Made by a program: the position numbers and the translations under genes. Shown here piece by piece: positions 26,516 to 34,833 of a DNA stretch of 55,644 nucleotides. Source of the DNA: Verrucomicrobiia bacterium (GTDB lineage: Bacteria; Verrucomicrobiota; Verrucomicrobiia; Verrucomicrobiales; DEV007). The DNA lies in the NCBI GenBank assembly GCA_030427505.1, contig JAUICH010000034.1:1-55644 (forward strand). The letters are read 5' to 3'. Position 1 is the first letter of the stretch; each line of letters starts with the position of its first letter. The notes below the pieces were generated by a model. It was not told the DNA's origin, searched no databases, and saw only the letters and a program-made list of their open reading frames with translations.

Positions 26516-27928
26516 TCAAGCGCCGATCTGCTGGCGCACGGCCCCGGCGATCGCGTCGGCCTGCTGATGAATGTAAGCCTCGTTTCGGCCTTCGATGAGG
26601 ATGCGAAGCAGCTTTTCCGTGCCGGAGTACCGCACCAGGACCCGGCCCGCCGCACCCAGTTCGGTTTCCGTTTCGGAGATGGCTTGTTGCGCCGCCTCCA
26701 GCTCTTCCAGGGGTGGTTTGGAAGAGACTTTCACATTTCGCTGCGCTTGCGGGAACTTCTTCAGCAAGGTCCGCAGCTCGCTCAACGGTTTGCCGCTTTT
26801 CTTAGCAATGGCCAGCAGTACGGCCGCGGCCACCAGACCATCGCCAGTGGTGTTGAAGTCACGAAAAATGAGGTGCCCGCTTTGCTCGCCGCCCAGGTTG
26901 TAACCGCCTTCACGCATGGCCAGGATGACGTGGCGGTCGCCCACGGGCGTGCGCAGCACCTGACCGCCATGCTCGGTAACGACATCGTCCAGGCCGTAGT
27001 TGCTCATCACGGTCGCGACCAGCGTCTTGCCCGCCAGCTTGCCTTCGTCCAGGTAGGAAGCGGCGGCAATGGCGAGCAGTTCGTCGCCGTCCAGGGAAGA
27101 ACCGGTTTCATCGCAGAGCAGCACGCGATCCGCGTCGCCATCGTGTGACACGCCGGCGTCCGCTTTTTCCTGAAGCACCAGTGTTTCGATGGCTTCCGGA
27201 TGAGTGGATCCGCAATCCACGTTGATGTTCTTTCCATCCGGCGAATCGAAAAAGGTCACGGCCTCGGCGCCGAGCCGGGTCAAGGCGGCTTTGCTGGTTT
27301 GGTAAGAAGCGCCATTGGCGCAGTCCAGGACCAGCTTCAGACCTTGCAAGGGCAGGGGACCTTCGCCGCCTTCGCCGGAACCGAATTTTCCAATTACGAA
27401 GTCCACGTACCGGCTGGCGGCGTCCTCCATGGAAATGATGGTTCCCTTGGGCGACGAGGCTCCGGCGGGAGTGCTTTCGGTCTCAAGCAACTCGTAGAAG
27501 GTCTGCTCGATGGCGTCCTCGGTTTCATCGGGAAGCTTGTAGCCATCCGGGCCGAAGATTTTGATGCCGTTGTCCTGAAAGGGATTGTGGGACGCGGAAA
27601 CCACGATGCCGAGGGCGGGGGACCCGTGGGTCTGGGTCAAGTAGGCGACCGCCGGGGTGGGGACGATGCCAGCCAGATAGACGTCCACCCCTGAAGCGGT
27701 CAACCCTTCGGCCAGGGCGGCTTCCAGCATTTCTCCCGAGGCGCGGGTGTCCCGGCCAATGATGCAGGCGGGACGGGGAGAGGTGGCGCCATGGAAAAAG
27801 ACCGCCGCGATGGCGCGGCCAATTTGCGCCACGGCTTCGGCGTTCAGGGGAAAAACTCCGGCTTCGCCGCGAATGCCGTCGGTGCCAAAGATTTTCTGCT
27901 TTTCGGGAAGGAGGGTGTGAGAACTCAT
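26516..27928 (-). CDS. glmM: Phosphoglucosamine mutase
   Basis: 470 aa. The active-site phosphoserine loop is VSASHNPFQDNG (S113), the metal-binding loop DGDADRVLL, the sugar-specific loop GGEQSGHLIF and the phosphate-binding RYSGTEKLLRI near the C terminus. It converts glucosamine-6-phosphate to glucosamine-1-phosphate, the committed step towards UDP-GlcNAc. The ATG overlaps the stop of the preceding small gene by four bases (ATGA). Its position downstream of a diadenylate cyclase and a CdaR-like gene reproduces the conserved cdaA-cdaR-glmM order, in which GlmM and CdaA physically interact in Firmicutes. Confidence 0.96.
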   Translation of the reverse strand: MSSHTLLPEKQKIFGTDGIRGEAGVFPLNAEAVAQIGRAIAAVFFHGATSPRPACIIGRDTRASGEMLEAALAEGLTASGVDVYLAGIVPTPAVAYLTQTHGSPALGIVVSASHNPFQDNGIKIFGPDGYKLPDETEDAIEQTFYELLETESTPAGASSPKGTIISMEDAASRYVDFVIGKFGSGEGGEGPLPLQGLKLVLDCANGASYQTSKAALTRLGAEAVTFFDSPDGKNINVDCGSTHPEAIETLVLQEKADAGVSHDGDADRVLLCDETGSSLDGDELLAIAAASYLDEGKLAGKTLVATVMSNYGLDDVVTEHGGQVLRTPVGDRHVILAMREGGYNLGGEQSGHLIFRDFNTTGDGLVAAAVLLAIAKKSGKPLSELRTLLKKFPQAQRNVKVSSKPPLEELEAAQQAISETETELGAAGRVLVRYSGTEKLLRILIEGRNEAYIHQQADAIAGAVRQQIGA

Positions 27929-28245
27929 GCGAGTAACAATCCGGGAGCGGCTTTCGGGCCAAAGACTTCGGCGGTCCAGTCAAAACCGCCCGCGGAATAC
28001 TGGATGACCCAATGATCCGCAACGGGTTGGAGCACGGAATGGGGCAGGGCGGGGCCTTTTGGCTTTGCCTTGGCGATGGGAACTTTGGGCTGCTCGTTGC
28101 CCGGCACCGGGAAAGGATTGAAATCCGGCACGCTTTGCTTTTCCACGTGCTGCTTGATCAGTTTCCAGACCGCGATGGCGATGATCAGGGTGGCGACCTT
28201 AGCCTTCCAGTTGTTCAGTAAGATTGTCTGAGCTTTCATCCTCAT
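27925..28245 (-). CDS. Minimal CdaR/YbbR-like membrane-anchored protein
   Basis: 106 aa. The N-terminal NNWKAKVATLIIAIAVWKLIKQHV is the membrane anchor typical of CdaR (YbbR) proteins, whose helices commonly read NNW-K--SL--A--LW. The remainder is a Pro/Lys-rich linker and a short C-terminal segment, without the three or four repeated YbbR beta domains. It lies between cdaA and glmM exactly where cdaR belongs, overlapping cdaA by 47 bp and glmM by 4 bp. The assignment rests on the helix and position. Start at 28245, or ATG 28239, is uncertain. Confidence 0.68.
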   Translation of the reverse strand: MRMKAQTILLNNWKAKVATLIIAIAVWKLIKQHVEKQSVPDFNPFPVPGNEQPKVPIAKAKPKGPALPHSVLQPVADHWVIQYSAGGFDWTAEVFGPKAAPGLLLA

Positions 28246-29065
28246 CCACGGTGTTTGGGAACAGCAGTTCGTTCAGGCGGTGGCGCAGTTCGGCGAGGTC
28301 CAGATCCCGCTCCAGGGCGCCCTCCACGGCAATGGAGATGTGGCCGGTTTCTTCAGAGACCACGATGGCAATGGCGTCTGACTCTTCGCTTACGCCCATG
28401 GCCGCCCGGTGGCGCAGGCCAATGGCGCGGTCCACCAGCTCGCGCTGGCTCAGGGGGAACACGCAGCCGGCGCCGAGAATGCGCTCGTCCCGCAGCCGCA
28501 GGATCACCCCGCCATCGTGCAGCGCGGTGTTAGGGTGGAAGATGGTCTGAATCAGCTCTGGCGAAAGCAGGCAATCCATTTCCACGCCAGTTTCGAGATA
28601 TTGCTTGAGATCGATCCCGCGCTGGAGAGCGATCAGGGCGCCGATGCGCTTGTGGGCCAGCGAACCGATGATCTCCGAAAAGTGCTCGGTAAACTCCGTG
28701 GCGCCTTCGTTAAAAGACAGGAAACGGCTGCTGCCCAGTTCCGCCAGCACGCGGCGGAGTTCCGGCTGAAAAATGACGACCAGGGCCACGGCCAGGAAGA
28801 CGGAAACACTCTTCAACACCCATCCGATGACCGCCAGGCCCAGGAATTCCGAAGCCAGGGTCAAGGCCAGTAGAACGACCACCAGGCCCAGGAAAATGCG
28901 GGCGCCGCGCGTGGCGCGGAAGGTTAGATAAGCGTAGTACACCGCCACCCACAGGATCAGAATCGTCAGGCCGTCCCGCCAGTGACGGCCCGCGAAGTCA
29001 GAAATTTGCTGAACGAATCCAGGTTCCACCGCGCCATCATAACACATACCCGAACGGGGAACCAC
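28199..29065 (-). CDS. cdaA: Diadenylate cyclase (CdaA family)
   Basis: Up to 288 aa. Three hydrophobic helices (about 32-48, 57-76, 82-100) are followed by the DAC domain (about 118-285). It has FHPNTALHDGGVIL (D184-G185-G186), CVFPLS and GLRHRAAMGVSEESDA (R218-H219-R220). The domain condenses two ATP to c-di-AMP as a membrane-bound enzyme. The catalytic DGA motif reads DGG here, a substitution worth noting. The GTG at 29065 and the ATG at 29047 are both possible starts. It follows folP by 43 bp and overlaps the small CdaR-like gene. Confidence 0.9.
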   Translation of the reverse strand: MVPRSGMCYDGAVEPGFVQQISDFAGRHWRDGLTILILWVAVYYAYLTFRATRGARIFLGLVVVLLALTLASEFLGLAVIGWVLKSVSVFLAVALVVIFQPELRRVLAELGSSRFLSFNEGATEFTEHFSEIIGSLAHKRIGALIALQRGIDLKQYLETGVEMDCLLSPELIQTIFHPNTALHDGGVILRLRDERILGAGCVFPLSQRELVDRAIGLRHRAAMGVSEESDAIAIVVSEETGHISIAVEGALERDLDLAELRHRLNELLFPNTVDEDESSDNLTEQLEG

Positions 29066-29108
29066 ATGAGAGCGGCCAGCGGGGTCAGAACCAGCGGACC
29101 CTGGCCCA

Positions 29109-29954
29109 TCATGCCACCCCGTGCAGGATGGCTTCCGTCATGCGCAGAGCTTCCCGGTTCGCCTGCACGTCGTGAACGCGAAAGATCCGGACCCCGCGTT
29201 CCCGGGCGTGGGAGGTGAGCGCCACGGTCGGCCAGAAACGGCTCTCCAAGTCGTCGGTCCCGAGCACTTTTCCGATGAAGGACTTCCTTGAGACACCGAG
29301 CAGCAGGGGGCAACCCAGGGTCTCCAGGGCCGGGAGCCGCCGGAGCAGTTCCAGGTTGTGCTCCAAGGTCTTGCCGAACCCGATACCGGGGTCCAGCACC
29401 ACCTGTTCGCGCCGGATTCCGGCGGCTTCGGCCCGTTCCAGTTGCTGTTGGAGAAAATCGCGGACTTCCCCAACCACGTCGTCATATTCCGGATTCTGCT
29501 GCATGGTGCGCGGCTTTCCCCGCATGTGCATGATGACCACGCCCGCGCCGGTTTGCTGGACGGCCTCGATCATTTCCGGATCGCCCGTCAGACCGGTGAC
29601 GTCGTTGATGATCTGGACCCCGGCCTCACAGGCAACGAGGGCCACCGCGCTCTTGGAGGTATCGATGGAGAGCAATGCTTCCGGATAGCGTTCCAGGATG
29701 CCGCGAATGACGGGTAGCGTGCGCGCAATTTCCACGTCCTCGGGCACTTCGTCCGCTCCGGGCCGGGTGGATTCGCCCCCGATATCGATGATGTCCGCGC
29801 CTTCCTCTATCAATTCGCAGGCGTGAGCGACCGCGGCTTCCGTGTCGAGAAACTGGCCGCCGTCGGAAAAGGAGTCGGGCGTGACGTTCAGGATGCCCAT
29901 GATTAGGCCGCGTTGGCTCAGGTCGAGTTCGCGGTCTTGGAAGTTCCAGTTCAT
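29109..29954 (-). CDS. folP: Dihydropteroate synthase
   Basis: 281 aa, canonical. The motifs GILNVTPDSFSDGG, IDIGGESTRPGA, SIDTSKS, IINDVTG, VVIMHMRGKPRTMQ, VLDPGIGFGKTLEHNL, GVSRKSFIG and RVHDV are all intact. It joins pABA to the pterin pyrophosphate to give dihydropteroate in folate synthesis. It opens the operon that continues with cdaA, the CdaR-like gene, glmM and bioD. A second, divergent family member lies at 15542-16507. Confidence 0.97.
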   Translation of the reverse strand: MNWNFQDRELDLSQRGLIMGILNVTPDSFSDGGQFLDTEAAVAHACELIEEGADIIDIGGESTRPGADEVPEDVEIARTLPVIRGILERYPEALLSIDTSKSAVALVACEAGVQIINDVTGLTGDPEMIEAVQQTGAGVVIMHMRGKPRTMQQNPEYDDVVGEVRDFLQQQLERAEAAGIRREQVVLDPGIGFGKTLEHNLELLRRLPALETLGCPLLLGVSRKSFIGKVLGTDDLESRFWPTVALTSHARERGVRIFRVHDVQANREALRMTEAILHGVA

Positions 29955-30026
29955 GAGTTACTGTTCCGGCTTGCTGCGAGTGGGCGTGACCCGTAGGGTG
30001 CGGAGGTGGAAATGGAGGTATCAGTT

Positions 30027-30728
30027 ATGAAAAGACGCGGATTTCAATTGTTGATGTTAGCGGCCCTGTTCCTGATGGGTGGCGCGGGAAATCTCTGGGC
30101 GCAATTCCAGAGCGGAGGCTCTCAACGAGCTGGCGAGCCTGAAATTCTGGCCCGGACCATCGTTCATCTCAACGGAAACTACACCGAATCCGTCCGCGAC
30201 AATACCACCCGCATCCTGACGCTGGAAACCTACAAGGGTAAAGAGAACCCTACCGACCAGGAGCTGTTGGATCCCGACTCGGCCCACCGGGAGCTGATCG
30301 AGCGGCAGTTGGTGAAATTGGACCAGTACGGCCGGGGCGTGGAAACGCTGGTCTATGGGCCCGATGAAAACCTGAAATATCGCGGCAAGCTGGTTTACAA
30401 CGGCTTCGGTCAATTCCAGGAAGAGCAACTCTACAACACCACGGGCGAACTCATCCGCCGGCGGATCCAGGAGTACGGCCCTGGAGGAAAACCTCTCGCC
30501 TTGAAAACGGTTTCCTACGTGGAGGGTATTCCAGATGACTTTAACGGCGTGCTGCTGCCGGAAATCACCCAGGACCAGAACCTGATCCGGCAGGCCCAGG
30601 AAGAAAATCAGGCCATGCAGGCCTCCGGCGCCGGCAGCGGGGAGAAGGAAAAAGAAAAAGGCCGGTTCTTCGGAAAGTTGCAGTCTCTCTTTGGGGATAA
30701 GGACAAGGAGAAGAAACGCAAAAACTGA
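30027..30728 (+). CDS. Secreted protein, unknown, Lys/Glu-rich tail
   Basis: 233 aa from ATG 30027, preceded by GGAGG at eight bases, a strong ribosome site; an upstream ATG at 30006 is weaker. A signal peptide covers about residues 1-26 (LLMLAALFLMGGAG...WA). The mature part has a repeated GxLVYxGFGQFQEEQLYN-type segment reminiscent of small beta-hairpin repeats. It ends in a Gly/Glu/Lys-rich tail (GSGEKEKEKGRFFGKLQSLFGDKDKEKKRKN). No family is recognised. It heads a plus-strand run divergent from folP (72 bp). Confidence 0.7.
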   Translation: MKRRGFQLLMLAALFLMGGAGNLWAQFQSGGSQRAGEPEILARTIVHLNGNYTESVRDNTTRILTLETYKGKENPTDQELLDPDSAHRELIERQLVKLDQYGRGVETLVYGPDENLKYRGKLVYNGFGQFQEEQLYNTTGELIRRRIQEYGPGGKPLALKTVSYVEGIPDDFNGVLLPEITQDQNLIRQAQEENQAMQASGAGSGEKEKEKGRFFGKLQSLFGDKDKEKKRKN

Positions 30729-30759
30729 CGAAGATTCTTTGGGGGCCGTTCCCACTCAG

Positions 30760-31023
30760 ATGAGGAATCTCCAAGGCCTTCTGCCGCTGATCATGATCCT
30801 GTTGGCCTTGGCCGCCGGCGGATTTTACTATGGCTGGCACTGGAAACAGGTGGCGGACGGGTCCAAGTTGACCAGTGAGGAAGAAGTGATCCTGAGCCTG
30901 ATGCGTAAGATCGACGCCCTGGAAGTCGATAACAAACGCCTGATGAAGGAGTTAAGAGAGGCGAAGGAAAATCCTTCCAGTCCCGAAAACGCGGACGAAC
31001 CGGCTTCTCCCGTGTCCCGATGA
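30760..31023 (+). CDS. Small single-pass membrane protein with coiled-coil
   Basis: About 87 aa from ATG 30760, chosen because the frame upstream overlaps the preceding gene. A transmembrane helix (LLPLIMILLALAAGGFYYGW) lies near residues 7-27, followed by a charged helix with the heptad-like segment EEEVILSLMRKIDALEVDNKRLMKELREAK and an acidic, Pro/Ser-rich end. The topology is probably N-in with a periplasmic or cytosolic helical stalk. Its stop overlaps the acylphosphatase start (ATGA). Role unknown. Confidence 0.62.
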   Translation: MRNLQGLLPLIMILLALAAGGFYYGWHWKQVADGSKLTSEEEVILSLMRKIDALEVDNKRLMKELREAKENPSSPENADEPASPVSR

Positions 31024-31289
31024 TCGCCAAACAATTCTTTTTCGAAGGCAAAGTCCAGGGAGTGGGCTTTCGCTACACCACCAAGCAGATCGCCATGGGA
31101 TTCGAAGTGGTGGGCTGGGTGCGGAATCTTCCCGACGGCCGGGTGGAAATGCAGGTGATGGGGGACGAAGACGAAGTGGCCGAATTTCTCCAGGATCTGC
31201 ACGACAGCCAACTGGGCAGCCACATCCGCCATGAGGAGGAACATGAGATACCGCCGCTTGAAAACGTCCGTGGGTTTTCCATAAGTTAA
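31020..31289 (+). CDS. acyP: Acylphosphatase
   Basis: 89 aa, full length. The signature EGKVQGVGFRYTTKQIA (about 9-25) holds the phosphate-binding loop and catalytic Arg, and the second motif GWVRNLPDGRVEMQVMG (about 32-48) holds the catalytic Asn. It hydrolyses acyl phosphates in the cytosol. The ATG overlaps the previous stop codon, so it is translationally coupled to the small membrane protein. The three genes upstream of the ABC genes may form one transcript. Confidence 0.94.
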   Translation: MIAKQFFFEGKVQGVGFRYTTKQIAMGFEVVGWVRNLPDGRVEMQVMGDEDEVAEFLQDLHDSQLGSHIRHEEEHEIPPLENVRGFSIS

Positions 31290-31323
31290 GGGGTATCCCC
31301 AACCTCCTTTCCGGCCTCCTGCG

Positions 31324-32193
31324 ATGAGCACCCCCGCGGTCAAAATAGAGAATCTCACCAAGATCTTTCCGCTCTCGTTGAGGAAACGTTACCTGGTGGC
31401 GGTGGAGCAGCTTTCCCTGACGGTGGGAGACGGCGAAGTCTATGGCCTGATCGGCCCCAACGGTTCCGGAAAATCCACCACCATGAAGGTGGTGCTGGGC
31501 CTGATGGCGCCCACCAAGGGCACCTGCCGCGTGTTCGGCAACGACAGCCGGGACGTGGTGAGCCGGAACCAGGTGGGCTTCTTGCCGGAGAACCCCTATT
31601 TCTACAAATACCTGACGGGCGCGGAGACGCTGAAGTTTTATGGGAAACTCTGCGGCATGAAGGGCCCAGCCCTGAAAGAACGGGTGGATGAACTCCTGGA
31701 AATGGTGGACCTGACCGGCGCGCGCGACCGGCGGCTGGGCGGGTACTCCAAAGGGATGCTCCAGCGCATTGGCCTGGCGCAAGCCGTCGTGCAGCGCCCG
31801 CGGCTGGTGGTGCTGGACGAACCAACCGCCGGCGTGGACCCCTCGGGCTCGCGGAAGATTCGCGATCTGGTGCTGCAACTGAAAAAGGACGGCACCTCCG
31901 TCATGCTGTGTTCCCACCTCCTGGAACAGGTTCAGGAAGTGTGCGACCGTATCGGCATCATTCACCAGGGGCGAATGGTCAAGGAGGGCAGCCTGAAAGA
32001 GCTGATCGCCCTGGAAGACCAGACGGAGATCGTCCTGAAAAACGGCTCAGAAGCCCTCATCGAGAAAATCCGGAGCCTCATCCGGGAGGAACAGGGGGCT
32101 GAACTGGTGACCCTGGGCCATCCGCGAACCACGCTGGAACGCGTCTTCCTGGAAGAGACCCGTCAGGACGCCCCCAAACCCGCCAAGGATTGA
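31324..32193 (+). CDS. ABC transporter ATP-binding protein (ABC-2 exporter)
   Basis: 289 aa. Walker A GPNGSGKST (44-52), the Q-loop VGFLPENPYFYKYLTG, the signature GGYSKGMLQRIGLAQA and Walker B RLVVLDEPTAGVDP are intact. The start reads ENLTKIFPLSLRKRYLVAVEQLSLTVGDGEVYGLIGPNG. It pairs with the ABC-2 permease gene that begins two bases after its stop (TGAG-ATG). The substrate is not evident. Related modules export polysaccharides, drugs or Na+. Confidence 0.9.
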   Translation: MSTPAVKIENLTKIFPLSLRKRYLVAVEQLSLTVGDGEVYGLIGPNGSGKSTTMKVVLGLMAPTKGTCRVFGNDSRDVVSRNQVGFLPENPYFYKYLTGAETLKFYGKLCGMKGPALKERVDELLEMVDLTGARDRRLGGYSKGMLQRIGLAQAVVQRPRLVVLDEPTAGVDPSGSRKIRDLVLQLKKDGTSVMLCSHLLEQVQEVCDRIGIIHQGRMVKEGSLKELIALEDQTEIVLKNGSEALIEKIRSLIREEQGAELVTLGHPRTTLERVFLEETRQDAPKPAKD

Positions 32194-32194
32194 G

Positions 32195-33139
32195 ATGAGC
32201 GACACCACCACCTCTACCGCTGAATCCGCTGGGAAGGACGCGAGCCCGGTCCGTCCGCCGTTGATTTCTCCTTCCCGCATCTGGAGCCTGGCCACGGTTA
32301 CCTTCACTCAGTTGCTGAGGATGAAGGTGCTCTACTTCATGCTCATTTTCGGACTGATCGTGGCGGTCATCTTCAACTTCAACCCCTCGGGACAGACCGT
32401 GGCCCAGCAGTTGAAGAGCACGAAGGACGTGTCCTTCGCGGTGATGAATGTGTTTTCCATGCTCTTCGCGATCGCTTCCACGGCCATCCTCATCCCGAAG
32501 GATCTGGAGGACCGGACGCTCTACACCATCTTGTCCAAGCCCGTGCCCCGGTTGGATTACCTGTTGGGCCGGTTGATGGGCGTGCTCATGGTGGTGGGCG
32601 CCTGCTTGATCATCATGTATGCCTTCCTGGCGCTGGTGCTTTTCGTTCAGGAACAGATCCTGGTATCCGCGGAGCTAAGCCGGTTGCGGGAGCAGCCGCA
32701 GATGGACTCTGAGACTCTCCTCAACATGGAGAACGACATGCGGAAGCAGGGACTGCACTGGCCTCTACTCTACGCGCCGCTGGCGATCTTTCTGAAGGCC
32801 TGCGTGGTGGCGGCGGTCACGCTGTTCCTCTCCACCTTTGCCTCAAGTACGCTGTTTACCATCATCGTCAGCGCCATGCTGTTCCTCATCGGGCACTTTC
32901 ACAAGAGCACCTACGAAGTGCTGATGGAAGACACGCACGCCAACGCGGTGGTGGCTCTGTTGGGCAAGCTGGTGGTGCTGGCGGTGCCGAACTTCGCGCT
33001 CTTCAACGTGGTGGACGGCATAGCGGCGGCGGAACCGGTGGACCCCATGCTAATGGGTCAGCTCTTCCTCGTGACCGCCGTTTACACGGTGCTCTACCTC
33101 CTTGTGGCGCTGATCGTGTTCATGGATAAGGAATTTTGA
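32195..33139 (+). CDS. ABC-2 type transporter permease
   Basis: 314 aa. The Ser/Thr-rich N-terminal segment (about 1-40) is followed by about six transmembrane helices: 42-62, 76-95, 125-146, 190-210, 220-240 and 285-310. A long extracytoplasmic loop of about 35 residues lies between helices three and four. The SKPVPRLDYLLGRLMGV segment is a common ABC-2 permease element. It is encoded directly after the ATPase, and its stop lies 16 bp before the TPR-like gene, suggesting a three-gene operon. Confidence 0.87.
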   Translation: MSDTTTSTAESAGKDASPVRPPLISPSRIWSLATVTFTQLLRMKVLYFMLIFGLIVAVIFNFNPSGQTVAQQLKSTKDVSFAVMNVFSMLFAIASTAILIPKDLEDRTLYTILSKPVPRLDYLLGRLMGVLMVVGACLIIMYAFLALVLFVQEQILVSAELSRLREQPQMDSETLLNMENDMRKQGLHWPLLYAPLAIFLKACVVAAVTLFLSTFASSTLFTIIVSAMLFLIGHFHKSTYEVLMEDTHANAVVALLGKLVVLAVPNFALFNVVDGIAAAEPVDPMLMGQLFLVTAVYTVLYLLVALIVFMDKEF

Positions 33140-33155
33140 TGACTCGCCTGGCCGG

Positions 33156-33971
33156 ATGAAGCAGCTCCTCAAGAAAGCAGGCCTCGTGATCGCCATTCTG
33201 ATGGCGGGCGGCCTGCTTCGTTCTCCTCTGGAGAACCGCCTGGAGACGCGGCTCGTCGAAACGCACCTCCTGTTCACGCCCCCTGCTAAGAATGTGCTGG
33301 ATGTGCTGGGTCAGGAAAGCGCCATGGCGGTGCTGGGCGGCATGCGCTCCGTGGTGGCGCTGTATTGGCAGCTCATGGCCATCAGTGACTGGGAGTACCA
33401 GGAGTGGGACGACTTGGCGAAGAAGTTCGAGATCGCGGCCCTGTTGACACCGCGGGACACGGACATGTGGATCAAGTACGCCTGGCACATTCACACCAAC
33501 GCCAGCGCGTCGGTTTTCGATGATGCGTCGATGACCGAGCCCCAGCAGTACCTGGCGGCGGACGACTACATCGAACAGGGCATTGGTATTCTGTACCGGG
33601 CCGTCAAGCAGATGCCGGACAGCGTGGATCTGCAAATGGACCTGGCCCAAGTGCTCCGGGAAAAAAGGCAGGACTACTGCGGCGCGGCGGAAGCCTACAA
33701 GCGCGCGCTGGAACTGGAAGGTCACCCCGCCTACACGACGCGTTTCTACGGATACATGCTGGCGAAGTGCCCGGGCCGGGAACGCGAGGCCTACGAACAC
33801 TTGAAAATGCTGTGGTTCGAGGATGAGAAGCACCACATGCCCTCCATGCGGCGGGACTTGGCGGACCTGGAAGTGAAGTTGAACGTGCCGGAAGCGCTAC
33901 GCATTCCGGGTCTGGAAAATCAGGACGAACGCTTCTCCCGCCAGCGTTCCGGACAGCCGGAAGTGCCCTAA
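33156..33971 (+). CDS. TPR-like lipid/membrane-associated protein in the ABC operon
   Basis: 271 aa. A hydrophobic N-terminal stretch (LVIAILMAGGLL) suggests a signal anchor. The rest has helical repeat character: KKFEIAALLTPRDTDMWIKYAWHIH, LYRAVKQMPDSVDLQMDLAQVLREK and AEAYKRALELEGHPAYTTRFYGYMLA are spaced like tetratricopeptide units. The family name is unknown. Placement 16 bp after the ABC-2 permease suggests a scaffold or accessory subunit of the same exporter, which is an inference from context only. Confidence 0.65.
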   Translation: MKQLLKKAGLVIAILMAGGLLRSPLENRLETRLVETHLLFTPPAKNVLDVLGQESAMAVLGGMRSVVALYWQLMAISDWEYQEWDDLAKKFEIAALLTPRDTDMWIKYAWHIHTNASASVFDDASMTEPQQYLAADDYIEQGIGILYRAVKQMPDSVDLQMDLAQVLREKRQDYCGAAEAYKRALELEGHPAYTTRFYGYMLAKCPGREREAYEHLKMLWFEDEKHHMPSMRRDLADLEVKLNVPEALRIPGLENQDERFSRQRSGQPEVP

Positions 33972-34105
33972 ATGGGCGAGGTGCGGGAAGCAAATAAAGT
34001 GCCGAAAGCGTTGCGCATAGTGTATCTTGTGCTTCCGTTTCCGGATTTGCGCGCTGCGATGTGGCTCGCGGTTGGAACAGCGGCCTCAGGTCCACCTGCC
34101 AGGGA

Positions 34106-34828
34106 ATGAAATTCGCAATCTTCGGAGATATCCACGCCAATCTTGAGGCTCTCGAGACTGTCCTGACCCACGCCGCCGATAACGACTGTACTAACTTTGT
34201 CTGCATGGGAGACATTGTCGGGTACAACGCGAATCCTGTGGAATGCCTCAACATCGTCCGCGATATGGGCTGCCCCGTGGTGCGCGGAAACCACGATGAG
34301 GAAGCTTCCTCCGACGCGGAACTGAACGGCCTGAATCCCTTGGCGCGTCATGCCCTGGAATGGACGCGCGACATGCTGAGCCCGGAAGACCGCGAGTGGC
34401 TCCTGAACAACAAGCTGGTCCGGCAGGTGCGGGACTTCACCATCGTGCATGCCACGCTCGATACCCCGGGAGCCTGGGGCTACGTGACGAACAAGTTCGA
34501 CGCGATGGCAAGCTTCAGCTACCAGTTCACCCCCGTGTGTTTCTACGGCCACACGCACACGCCGAAGTTTTATGTAAAGGGTGACATGGTCGATGCGGTG
34601 GACGGCAATGAGCTGGACATCGAAATGGGTAAAAAATATTTCATCAATGTCGGCAGCGTGGGCCAGCCACGGGACGGAGACTGGCGCTCGTCCTACGCCA
34701 TTTACGACATTGATAAACAGAAGGTGACCATCCACCGCCTGGAATACGATCTGCCGAAGGCCCAAACGAAGATTGTGCAGGCGGGTCTCCCGGAAATGCT
34801 GGCAAATCGCCTCGCTCTGGGAAAGTAA
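34106..34828 (+). CDS. Metallophosphoesterase
   Basis: 240 aa from ATG 34106, where the family-typical MKFAIFGDIHANLEALETVL begins (D8, H10). The remaining binuclear-metal motifs are FVCMGDIVGYNANP (GDxVG), VVRGNHDEEA (GNHD), IVHATL and FYGHTHTPKF (GHTH). This is the small YfcE/DR1281-like or symerythrin-type group that often acts on phosphodiesters or unknown phosphoesters. No nucleotide or lipid motif is present. A poor AGGG lies directly before the ATG. Confidence 0.88.
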   Translation: MKFAIFGDIHANLEALETVLTHAADNDCTNFVCMGDIVGYNANPVECLNIVRDMGCPVVRGNHDEEASSDAELNGLNPLARHALEWTRDMLSPEDREWLLNNKLVRQVRDFTIVHATLDTPGAWGYVTNKFDAMASFSYQFTPVCFYGHTHTPKFYVKGDMVDAVDGNELDIEMGKKYFINVGSVGQPRDGDWRSSYAIYDIDKQKVTIHRLEYDLPKAQTKIVQAGLPEMLANRLALGK

Positions 34829-34833
34829 GAGGC

